DNA from: Cocos nucifera
Lineage: Eukaryota; Streptophyta; Magnoliopsida; Arecales; Arecaceae
Length of the DNA stretch: 64,000 bases
Direction: 5' to 3'
Assembly: GCA_006176705.1 (NCBI GenBank)
Contig: QRFJ01005305.1
Coordinates: forward strand, 39,295-103,294
The first letter of the stretch is position 1. Each line of letters opens with the position of its first letter. Under the pieces are notes generated by a model. It saw only the letters and a list, made by a program, of their open reading frames with translations. It had not been told where the DNA came from and did not search any database. Position numbers and translations under genes: made by a program. Shown here piece after piece: positions 23,501 to 35,500 of the stretch.

Positions 23501-26500
23501 TTTATTAAAGTTTGATGTAAGACTATTGAATATTTTTGGAATTTTGTGAAATATTAAGCCTAGATTTCCATTATTTAAATTTTGGACTTAATTAATTGAT
23601 CATTTATTCCATTGCTTGCTTCATAATATCTTGATAAGATGCCTTACATGCTTATGGGAAGAGTTCCGTATATGTATACGGCGGTTGTTATGACCCTAGC
23701 TCTCAATTTTGGGTTTGGAGCATAACAAGTCAACAAGCTAAAAATGTTGTGGATAGAGCAGCAAATTTACTTTGTTTGTACATATCTTGGAGGTTTCCTT
23801 CTTACTTACGTAGCAGAAAAAGGGCGCATTTTCCCTCACAAGCTTCTATTCTACAAAAACTACAATGCTCTTCATTAGTACCATTAGGTTACCAAGGTTT
23901 GAAGCTTTATTAGATTTAAGGACATGTTGCAAAAGAAAAATAAAGCACCAAAATTCATTTAATAATTAGGTAAAATAACCTCAAAATGATTCCCGAATAT
24001 TCTTTGAAGAAAATACTAAAATCATAATATGATCAATGGTACAAATACAATAATGTAACAGAAACACAGTTCAAAAGTTAAAATTTGAAAAAGGAACCAA
24101 TAAAGATGCTGAGAAACCATTTGCACTGATATGCAGCGCCCATACTAGTTCAAATGATATTGTTTCGACTATTGTTTGCTATACCGCCCGATAGGAGAGG
24201 TACCATACTATACCAAGAGGAAACTGGTAGATAACTCAACTTCAAGTTGGTACAAGCCCCATACCGCCCTACATCGAGGCATACTATCCCGTACCAAGGC
24301 ATACTAAGGTGTACCGAGTTGCGTACCAATTCTTATCGAAGCATACTTGATGGGAATCAGGGTTTACGCACATATGCCATAAAGAAGCATCAAAACTCTA
24401 ACCCTAATTTCAATTGAAGATTTATTTATAATTTTTATTTTATTTCTTATTTTATTAAATTATATTTTTTTAATTTTGTTAGGACTCAATAAGAAGAGTT
24501 CTATTAGGTTTCAAGTCAGTTGTTAGAGTCCTATTAGGTTGCTTTTTGTTTCTCCATTTAAAGGCTGCACCTGTATGGAGAAAGACAGACTTGAATAATT
24601 GATTAATTAAATTCCTAAAATTTCAGGCTTTAAATCTTTATTCTTTTCAATTTTTTTCTTCTTTCTTTATTTTCTTTTAGTTTTACATCAATTTGGTATC
24701 AGAGCTAAAGATCCCGTTATTTTTCTTATTCCATGGTAATTCATTCTCTCTTTTGGTCCACTGCACCATCGCCTCTTCTCTTCCCCTCTCTCTTTTTCGG
24801 CCCACCCAGCCCATAGAACCTCATCTCCTTCCTCTCCTCGGTGCCGAACACCCCCTCTCCATCTTTTTCTCTTTTCTATTACCGTCACAGCCCATCACAG
24901 TTCACCCCCTTTCCACCAACTGACAGCACAAAAAAAAAAGGTTTTGTTCAGCATCACCACCCCCGGCTGAGACACCTGCACCCATTTTGTCATCGCCATC
25001 TTCCTCGCCGCTTTCCCACCGACAGATGTCACCGCACCCTCCATCGCCACCACTATCATCGCCGTTCCCTTCGACAACGTCTGTGACCTCCCCGACCTCC
25101 CTCGAGAGTCACAATCAGGTGGGAGGCTAGGAGCGGCCGAAGAGGCCTCTTCCGTCGAATGCCGATGCTGCATCATCTTCTCGTCGCCCGACACCGCACC
25201 TTCGCAGCAGTCGGGAATCATTCCATCCTCGGGTGGCTCAATCAATGGGAGGTTTGAAGTTGCCGAGAGGGAAGATTGAGCCTACCGACATCGTCATCTC
25301 CTCCACCATCGATCCTACCCCAATCAGCACTCCCGTCACCCCGATCGACCATCGATCGGCATAAGCTCCATCTTCGCCGCTGACCGACCGCAAGAATCCC
25401 CTACTTCCTCTCTACCATGTCGCAGGTAGGTGAGAAGCTCTGATCGATCACCTTTCCCCTTTCTGTCGCCCATCGTCGATCGATCATCATCGTCGCCGTC
25501 GTCTCCCACCTCGCCATCGACCAGCCAGAGTTCGCCGCCGTTCATCCCTACCCGTCGGCCGTTGGAGTCCCGGGAAGCGGTAAAGCAGTACACATGTACA
25601 TATAGCAAAAATTCAAAACGACAGAGAACTGACAGTATGTTGAAGAAGGATAAGAAAAAAGATATGTGGTGAGCTATTGGATCATAGTTTCATTTTAGCC
25701 ATATTCCAGCAAATACAGCAGGTAATACTTACTATCAGTCTGCCATTTCAGCCATACAGACAGCCGGTCCGAGCGTAGATCTCCCAGCACCTAAGGATAT
25801 TTTTGATCAACTTCTTGATAGTAACAAAGAGGAGATGCAAAAATGAATTTTTTCTTACAAGAATAAATGACCTACATACAGATTGATGGTGATGTATGAT
25901 GGTTGGACCGATCCTATCAAGCAGAGCATCATCAATTTCTTAACTTATTATGATGGAAAAACATTTTTTCACAAATTAATTGATGCTTCAGATAAGGTGC
26001 ATGATGCTATGTATATCCTTGGATTAATGGAGAAGGTGATTGATTCAGTAGAAGAGTAGAATGTCGTGCAGATCATTACAGATAATGGACCACAATATAA
26101 GACCGTTGGAGAGTTGCTGATGGAGCAACGACCACATTTACTGAACTCCATGTGCCGCACATTGCATTGATCTCATGTTGATGGATATTGGAAAGCTTCG
26201 TAAGGTGCAGCAGGCAGTGGACTTAACCGAGACTATTACTAGATTCATCTACAATCATACATGGATCTTGTCATTGATGCGGACATATACTAAGGGAGAG
26301 ATTTTGAGATCAGGTGTCATCCGATTTGCTATAAATTACATAGCACTTAATAGCCTTCTGAGGAAGAAAGCAGCATTGCGTCAGATGTTTGTCGGTGCCA
26401 AGTGGCAAGAGAGCAGATATGCAAGAACCGATACTGAGGAAAGTCGTGTGGAGAACTTGATGATTGGTCGGTCATTTTGGCAATGGGTTAATAAGATAGC

Positions 26501-29500
26501 GAAGGCTATCAAGCCATTATATGAGGTGCTTCGCATCATGGATAGTGAAAGATACCCCTAGATGGACTTTTTGTATCACATGATGAAGAGGGCAAAGAAA
26601 TAAATCAATGAGATAGATCCAAAATATAGCCAAGAATACATCAACATTATCGAGCGCCGCTGGGACTATCAGATAGAAATTTGCATCTAGTCGGTAAACA
26701 TGAATCCAAGAGTCCATTGAAAATTTCTCTTCTACTTATATGAATTTACTCATTCATTTATGAAATTTATCTACAGCTTACTATTTAAATCCAAGATTCC
26801 AATACACTATTCCTAAGATAGATATGGATAACGAGCTTCTTACTGCTCTTCGTAATGTGATATATAAGATGGTGGATGATCTAGAAATTGCATCCATGTG
26901 TCTATAAGAGGTAATGTTAGAGAAAATGAGATATGAGTATTTAACTAAATTCAGTCTATAATCAACTGCATATTTGTTAATATAATAAATATATTTTTTA
27001 TAGAAAAAATAGTTTAGAGAGGAGACAGACAGCTATGGAGTCTTATCGGCTGTCGTAAACAAAAAGAAAATGAATCTAGGTAAATTACATATCAATAACG
27101 AAAAAACTTTTCTGACTTTACATACCTACCAATATTATGAAATATGGTAGGTAATTTTGGCTAATATTTTTGCAGCTGAATGGTGGATTCATTTTGGACA
27201 GTCTGTAGAAAATTTGAAAAATATAACTATCCACATTCTTTTTCAGACAGTCTCCTCTAGTGGCTGAGTATAATTGCTCGACTTTTGCCCTTATCTAGGA
27301 CAAATAGAGGAACCATCTAACACAAAAATATCTCAACGATCTTGTATATGTTCATTATAATCTAAGATTGAGGCTAAAATATATCCAAGATGAAATACAA
27401 CTGAAGTACATGGATCCGTTGTTGGGTGATTATGCTGACAGGGACAACAATCCGATAATTGAATGGCTTGCAGGCTAGCAGCAAGAGCCAGAGCTTGATG
27501 AGCCGGGATCTCCACGACCAGCCAGTTTAGTAGCTAAGAAGATCAGGATGAATCCGGGGCGATGGGTAGATACAAATATTCCACATAGGGTTCCGGCTGA
27601 TTAGCCATAGCCTAAAGGCACATAGAGGAGTCATTCATCACATGACTCTATGTCCGAGACATCCTCTCAGATGTTTGAGCCAGAATTTTTTAGACGAAGC
27701 TGGCCATCTCAAGCAGGAAGAGATCCATCCTCTTAGATGCAGCAAAATAAGAAAAAAATTAAAATAAAAAAAAAAAGATAATTGCAGCATCCTCGAGAGT
27801 GCAGAAGTCAGCTGGCTCAGATTCGAAGATCAGAATAAGTGAGATGGTAGTGACAATCTATTGACCAGGAAGGGACTGGAGGACAAAAAATTATGAAATG
27901 CTGTACCGGACCGAACCGATCGGTACACCCTGTACCAAGCCGGACCAGCGGAGAATGGGTCACGTTCAGTCTGTATTTTCGAAAAATGCCACGAACCGCA
28001 TCAAGCCACTTGGTTCGGCATGGTATGCATGAAAATCGCCTAAAATCAGGTGGTTCGGCTCGGTACGACTCTAAATCGAGCCGTACCGACAAAGAAAAAA
28101 GGGGGGTAGGTTTTGCTGTTAGTGGGGTGGGGTGGGCCAGTCAATAATAGTATGGCATCTCTTTACTTCAAAACTCAATATCTGAGTCCGAGAGCGTGAT
28201 CTCAGACTCTCACGAAGCCGAGAGTACGAATGAAGCCCAAAAAAAAAGAAAAAATTTGAAAAAATTATCATAACCTCGAGGAGACAACGATTTTCGATCG
28301 AAAGAGAATCTAGTATTCTATTAGTAAATATTTTATTTTTTCATATTGTTGTGGCCAAAAAACGGTAAGTAAAAAATAAAAAAAAATCATGCCAAAATTT
28401 ATGATTTTGATATGATTTCATTATATATTATGGATCTTTGCAAGATCTGTATGGTGATGCTAAAATCATTTTCATTAATTATATATATTTTTAAAAATAT
28501 ATATATATTTAGAATAAAAATTTAAAAAATTAAAAAAAATCTATAAATTTATAATATTGTTTAGGATAACTGAAGCTATGTATAGTATAAATTTTATGTC
28601 TGATTTTGAAATTTTTGATGCATTATATGCATAGCAACCTAGGCTTAATTTTGAATAAAATAAAAAAATAAATAGTATTTAATATATGTTAATAGGCTTA
28701 GAAGAATATATGTAGAGTCTATAACATATTTCTACTTGGATCTAAGCTTAAATAAACTTTTTAAAATTTTTTATATTTTTTAATTAATTAAATAATAAAA
28801 AAATAAAAGGTCTTTCGATAAAAAATTTTAATTTTTATAGATAATTATTAAAATGATATGTTTTATTAAACTTATAGAAATGAGTAAGAAGGATACAGAG
28901 CATGATATTGGTTGAGAGCATGGCGAGATGCTCTCGACTCGGCACCATTAGAGATGCAAATGGTGCAACATAGAATTCAAGGAGAGGTGACTAGGTTGAA
29001 GCAGCATTTGGCTGGTGGTTATCCCGATGCGGCCATATATCGAAAATATCTGTAGGAGGTCTGACAGCTGATGAAGAAACATCTTGCTGATTTTAAATCA
29101 ACGAAGAAGAAGATCAAGCAAAAGAAAATAGAGGTGGATCGTCGAGCTACAGAGTCACCTTGTTATCACTCCAGAGAGTCAGAGCAGGCCTCTGCTTCAG
29201 ATGATGAGGCACAAATGAAGGCTGCCATCCAGGTGAGTATGGATGATCAATACCGTATGGAGAAGATGGCCAGATATAGAAAATGATTTGGACCGTCATA
29301 CTATGAATCAGGATCCGGCTCTACGGCTGCTGAGGGAGAATTCAAGTTCAGAAGGACCACCTCAGTCAAGAAGACACCCAATAGAGGCAGGCACACAGAG
29401 GAGTCATTCATCACATGACTCTATGTCCGAGGCATCCTCCAAGATATTTGAGCGAGAATTTTTGAGACAAAGCCGGCCATCTCAAGTAGGAAGAAAAGAT

Positions 29501-32500
29501 CCATCCTCTCAGATGCAGCAAAGTAAGAAAAAAGATAAAGCAAAAGGAAAGTCAATTGCAGCATCCTCAAAAATGCAGGAGTCAGCTGGCTCATATTCGA
29601 AGACTAGGACGAGTAATGATAGTAGTGACGGATCTGATGACCAGGGAGGGACTGGAGGATAAGAAACTATTGTTCATGAGACGCAGCCATAGGACGATAT
29701 TCGATTCATTAGTGAATCTCAGTTTACACATGCCACACAAGATAGGAACCACGGTGCACGAGCTATAGAGGCCGTAAGGATACTATTTCATATAGACGAT
29801 GATCTTCTAGAGGTCGTCAAGCACATGATGCAACTGCAGATGATTTGGCACGTGAAGTAGGATCCATGAATGTATCTGGATCATCCTCGTATTATGGATC
29901 TTACCATTCACAAGCAGCTTATGATCCATATGGACATGGATATGATGCATCCGAGACATCGCCTTCCAGTAGCTACTATCCTATGCAGCTTGGAGTTTCA
30001 TATGGATCGAATTTTGCTACTGACATATTTGGATGAGCCACTCCACAGCCATACTATCATCCTAAGGATACCTCTCAAAGCCGGAGTTTGAGCAATAGAT
30101 CTGAGATATCTTACAATTCAGAGAGGTTATCTTATCGAATGAATATTCAGGACAATAGTGCTGGTTGGATAGAGGGATGAACTTATGTTCCTTCGAAGTA
30201 TGCGGATGATCCGGATATCCACGAGTATCACAGATACTCAACAAAATTTTAGATCAGTAAAAATCTTGAGGTTAGTAATTATTTTTTTATATCTTGAAAA
30301 ATTATACATTAAATACATGTAATGCATTATTTTAGACTTTTTTTATTTTATTTTGAGGTTGTTAGAATTATTATTTAATATAAAACAGCATTAATTTGGA
30401 CCTACATTAATTTAAAATTTAAAAAAAAAATGTGGAATCAAAATTGAGTCAAAAAAAATGGTACGTCGGAGCATACCGAGTGTCGATACGGTATGATACC
30501 GTACCGATTTCTAAATCCTTGCAAGAAACTATTGTTCATGAGATGCAGTCATAGGATAGTATTCGATTCACCGGTGAGTCTCAATTTACACATGCCACAC
30601 AAAATAAGAACCACGGTGCACGAGCTGATAGAGACCGTGAAGATACTATTTCATATAGATGACGATCTTTCAAAGATCGTCCAGCACATGATGCAGCTAT
30701 AGATGATTTGGCACGTGAAGTAGGATCCATGAATGTATCTGCATCATCCTCGTATTATAGATCTTACCACTTGCAGGCAGTTTATGACTCATATGGATAT
30801 GGATATGATGCATCCGAGACATCTTCCAATGGCTACCATCATATGCAATCTGGATCGAATTTTGCTGCTGGCATATTTGGATGGGCCCCTCCATAGCCAT
30901 ACTATCATCCTAAGAATACCTCTTAAAGCCAAAGTTTTAGCAAGAGATTTGAGATGTCTTACAATCCAAAAAGATTATCTTATGTGATGAATATTCAGGA
31001 CTATAGTGCTGATTGGATAGAGAGATGGACTGATGTTCCTCCAAAGTATGCAGATGATCCGGATATCCACAAGCATCACAGATGCTCAATAAAATTTTAG
31101 ATTAGTAGAGATCTTGAGGTTAGTAAATTATTTTTTTATATCTTGAAAAATTGTACATTAAATACATGTAATGCATTGTTTTAGATATTTTTATTTTATT
31201 TTGAAGATGTTAGAATTATTATTTAAGATAAAACAACATTAATTTAGATCTAAATTACTTTAAAATTTAAAAAATTATTTGGAATCAAAATTGAGTCAAA
31301 AAAAGGTACATCGGAGCATACCGGATGTCGATAGAGTACGATACCATGATCAAAAATCAGTACGAAAATCGATACCGATTCCTGAATCCTTGATATATAG
31401 TATTTAATATTAAAATCTTTTTTGTTATCATGACTAGTGGTAACTTGGAAAACAAACTTGAGTCTATAAAAAATATCCAAATAGCCTTCCAAGGAACTTT
31501 AAATCAAATTTGCCAATCACTAAGCCAACTTCATACTAAGATTAGTGAGCTTCGTGCTAATCAAATAAATAGCTGTATAGACATAGCAAATCTCATAAAT
31601 CAACAGATAGAATGTCAATTATCCTTAAGAAAATCAACAATAGGTAAACAACCTCTAGAAAATGATCTTCCTAGTAATCAATCTATTCATCAATCTTCTT
31701 CATGAAATCTTAAACCTACTGGTGGCGAATGTCATACATACTAGTCGGTCTTTTCAGATATCCCCGATCTCACAACCATCCCTTCAATTATCCACTATTC
31801 CATGAATAATTTTGAGGATTCTCATTATCATAGGAGAAATGAGTATGATAAAAAAGTCTTTAATCCTCTAGAACTAGCCAATTCAGAAGAAGAGTATGAT
31901 GAAGAATATGAAGAATCAGGAGGTCAGGTTAATGTCATGTGCTGTATGGTAACCACTCCTACAGACTCTGAGGCTTGAAAATGTACTAGTATTTTTCATA
32001 CACATGTCCAATGTGGGGATAAAATCTGTAAACTTGTCATTGATGATGCTAGTTCAATGAATGTTGCATCTAAATCTACCGTTAATCAACTAAAACTGAA
32101 ACCTCAACCTCATCCTCACCCTTATAGAGTTGCTTGGGTAGACAATCTCGCTTCCTGTTAATGAGTGTTGCCTGGTGCCAATTCAGATGGAAGATTATTT
32201 TACTGAGATAATGTGCAACGTTTTACCCATGGAGGTTGCTAGCATCCTACTAGGTCGACCTTGGATTTATGATGTGGATGCTCATAATTTTGGTAGAGAA
32301 AATACATGTGTTTATGCATAATGACTAGAAAATCAGATTAAATCCTGCTAAGCTTAGCATGTCCAAACTTGCTAAAGGGAATAAAAACTCTCTTCAACCT
32401 CCTAAACAAAAAAATTATCACATTTGGACTCAAAAAATTTAAAAAAGAAAATGGAGAATCTAGGACAATGTTAGTTGTCCTTTCCAGAAATAAGATTGAA

Positions 32501-35500
32501 CTGATCTCAGACTCCCAAAATAATCCACCTGCTGAAATTGAGCAATTAAAAGAAGAATTTAAGAAAGTAACCCTAGAAGACATACCCAATGACCTACCTT
32601 CCATGTGTGACATCCAACATGCCATTGATTTATCCCGAGGTCATAGATATTTAATTTTTCATATTATAGGTTGAATCCTAAGAAGCATAAGAAAATGAGA
32701 AAATAGGTAGTAAAGAAGACCATAGTTCTAGTTGTTAATCGATTCTCCCAAATAGCACATTTCATTCCTTGTCAAAAGAATTTTGATGCTTCCAAATAGC
32801 ACATTTCATTCCTTGTCAAAAGAATTCTGATGCTTCTTTTAGTGCAAAGTGTTCTTTAAGTCGTTTGACTTCATAATTTGCCTTCTTTCATAGTATCCAA
32901 CCGTAATGTCAAATTTATGAATTATTTATGAAAGATCCTTTGAAAACTATTTGAGACATTTAAATTTTTCTTCATCCTTTCACCCACAGAATAATGATCA
33001 AACATAGATTGTAAATTGTAATCTTGGTAATTTACTTAGGTCTCTAGTTAGAGATAAGCTTGGAACATGGGACTTATCATTGCCTACCGCAGAATTTGCC
33101 TATAATAATTCAGTAAATAGATTTACTGGTAAAAATTCTTTTAAAATTATTTATGGCTTCAATTCCTGTCAACCCATTGATCTTGTTCCCTTACATATAA
33201 ATAACCGTACTTCTGAGTATGCCACTTCTTTTGCTACACACATTCATGACATTCATACGGATATTAGATAGAAAATTGCTAAGTACTAAAAAATATAAAC
33301 TTGCTGCTGATGCTCATCGTAGAATAGTGGAGTTTAACAAGGATGACTATATGAAGGTTCGTATTCGTCCTAAACATTATCCTCGAAATTCATTCAAAAA
33401 GTTACATGCCCGAGCCACTAGTCCATTTCGTATTCTTTGTAAATTTGGACCTAATGAATATTTAATAGAATTACCTTCTGATTTAAAATTTAGTCTAATT
33501 TTTAATGTTGAGAACTTACTACCTTATCGAGGCACATTCGAGCCTCCTACTATGCATGCAAATGATAGCAGGAATCACACTCCATCTTCTTAAGTGTCGG
33601 TTCCAGTTCTTCCATCACTTCTACCATCTTCATTAGATCGAATTAAATGCATTATCACGAATGAGATTGTTTCTTCTACTGATGGAGGATTTCATTGATT
33701 TTTAATCAAGTGGCAAGGCCGTCCAGACTCACATGCTACTTGGATTCTTGAAGATGAACTACGATGTATTGGTCCAGACATTTTAAAAGATTATATCAAT
33801 TCCTCGTCAGAGTCGAGTTCTTTTCAGCCAGAAGAAAATGATGGAAATCAAGATTTACGCACATATGTCAGAAAGAATCGTCGAAACCCTAACCCTAATT
33901 TCAATTGAAGATTTATTTAAATTTTTTATTTTATTTCTTATTTTATTAAATTGAATCTTTTAATTTTGTTAGGACTCAGTAAGAGAAGTTCTATTAGGTT
34001 TCAAGTCAGCTATTAGAGTCCTGTTAGGTTGCTTTTTGTTTCTCTATTTAAAGACTCCAACTGTGCGAAGAAAGACAGACTTAAATGATTGAATAATTGA
34101 ATTTCTAAAATTTCAGGCTTTGAATCTTTGTTCTTTTCAATTTTTTTTCTTCTTTCTTTATTTTCTTTTGGTTGTACATCAATACTGACCTATATCAAGA
34201 CATACTATGACAAAAATTGAGAAAAATGGTTAAGCTATTTCGGTACATGATACATATTGTACCGTACCAATCGTAGGGTATTGTACCAATAAGATACCAA
34301 TATAGTACCAAACACCAAGATTGCGGATCATGGTTTCGACCATTCCAATCAATACCAAGGATTTTCATTCTTTTGATGTAGTCAATTTTGATACAAATAG
34401 TATATACCGTATTGACCAAATCTTTGCAATGGAGGAATAGTGCAAGATCTTATATCAATATCTAAAACCTTTGTTATAAAAATCTAAAAGTAGCATATAA
34501 ATATTAATCAAGCAATTTATAACAAAATATATGCAAATGTCTACAAGATACTATTATTTTGTCTTTAAAATTTCAAATCATGCTTTCTCTGAAATCTCAT
34601 TTGCATGTTCTATAAGATACTATTATTTTGTCTTTAAAATATCAAATCATGCTTTCTCTAAAATTTCATTTGCTCATAACAAATAATATTCCCACATGTA
34701 AAGCCCAATTTTGCACCAAGGCAAATATTGAATGCTTTGGCAGTGAAGTATTTCCATGTAAATACGCAAAAAGAGGATATATTTTATTATGAATCAATGT
34801 TACCTTAATTATGTGGGCGAACTAAACGAGCGGAATAACGAGAATCACCATAGTTCTAGAACAACAAAAGATAATGTGAAAGATTAGCAAAGATAGTGTG
34901 CAAAATTAATTCAGCTAGCATATAAGTTTATGAAAGCAACTTGTGATATTTTTGGGTAGATCTATGGCAATATTACATGCAAGAATAACTAATCAATCAC
35001 ATTCTAGAATGAGAACATTTGAAGCTATGAATATATAGATAGTTTAGAACTCTTTGCTATACAAAGACATGGTCTGATGTCATCCATACATTCCTTCATT
35101 CGAGGGATGCAGCTTTCAGTATGGTGCTTACTAATAGGTGTTAGTCCTTCATAACAAATAATTTTTTGGCTTTATACCTTATGAGCACCAAGCCTATGTT
35201 TTGTACATAGCTCATCCCAAGCCTGAAAAAAGGAGGGTTAGTATAGATTGACAACCAGCATAAAACTACAGTGGCATCTTATAAACCTGAATCTGTATAA
35301 GAAAATTGCTGCGGCGTTCCATACTAGCAACATGCTAAATCGGACCCCAGGCATAGTGGAAAGGAAGCAAGGGTCAAGTAGGCATTTCCCAAAACTGATG
35401 CACCACATCGGTGCCCAAATGTGACAAAAAGTATATAAGGGTACTTGCATTTTAATAGAGGTGTGGGTAAAGAAATTAGTCCAAAAAAGTAATAGACAGG

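Larger units (their letters stand above)
25606..31392 (+). mobile_element. Composite hAT transposon inserted in gypsy element 2
   Basis: Seen: the left end CAAAAATTCAAAACG and the complement of the right end CAAGGATTCAGGAATCGG agree except for A/G changes in the first twelve positions. Flanks ACATATAG (25598-25605) and ATATATAG (31393-31400) agree at 7 of 8 bases, the TSD length of hAT elements. The interior is not one intact gene. An N-terminally truncated transposase (25680-27885) is followed by a second copy with its own 5' region (27890-28880), BED finger and C-terminal tail but no catalytic core (28884-30250), and then a tandem second 3' end (30523-31392). The gypsy gag frame resumes directly after, at 31430. 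Confidence 0.75.
24348..34181 (+). mobile_element. Ty3/gypsy chromodomain retrotransposon 2 (Reina-like), with nested hAT
   Basis: Two LTRs of exactly 343 bases (24348-24690 and 33839-34181), a perfect target duplication ATACT (24343-24347 and 34182-34186), a perfect initiator-Met-tRNA primer site, and a polypurine tract (GAAGAAAA) before the 3' LTR. Interior order: GC-rich leader, a 5.8-kb hAT insertion, gag, protease, the start of reverse transcriptase, then a deletion to integrase and a chromodomain. Short LTRs plus a chromodomain suggest the Reina clade of plant gypsy elements (inference). Without the hAT the element is about 4.05 kb. Confidence 0.92.

Noticed and set aside
24841..25608. 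Several His/Arg/Pro/Ser-rich ORFs on both strands
   Set aside because: All lie in the GC-rich leader of gypsy element 2. Mutually overlapping with no family signature.
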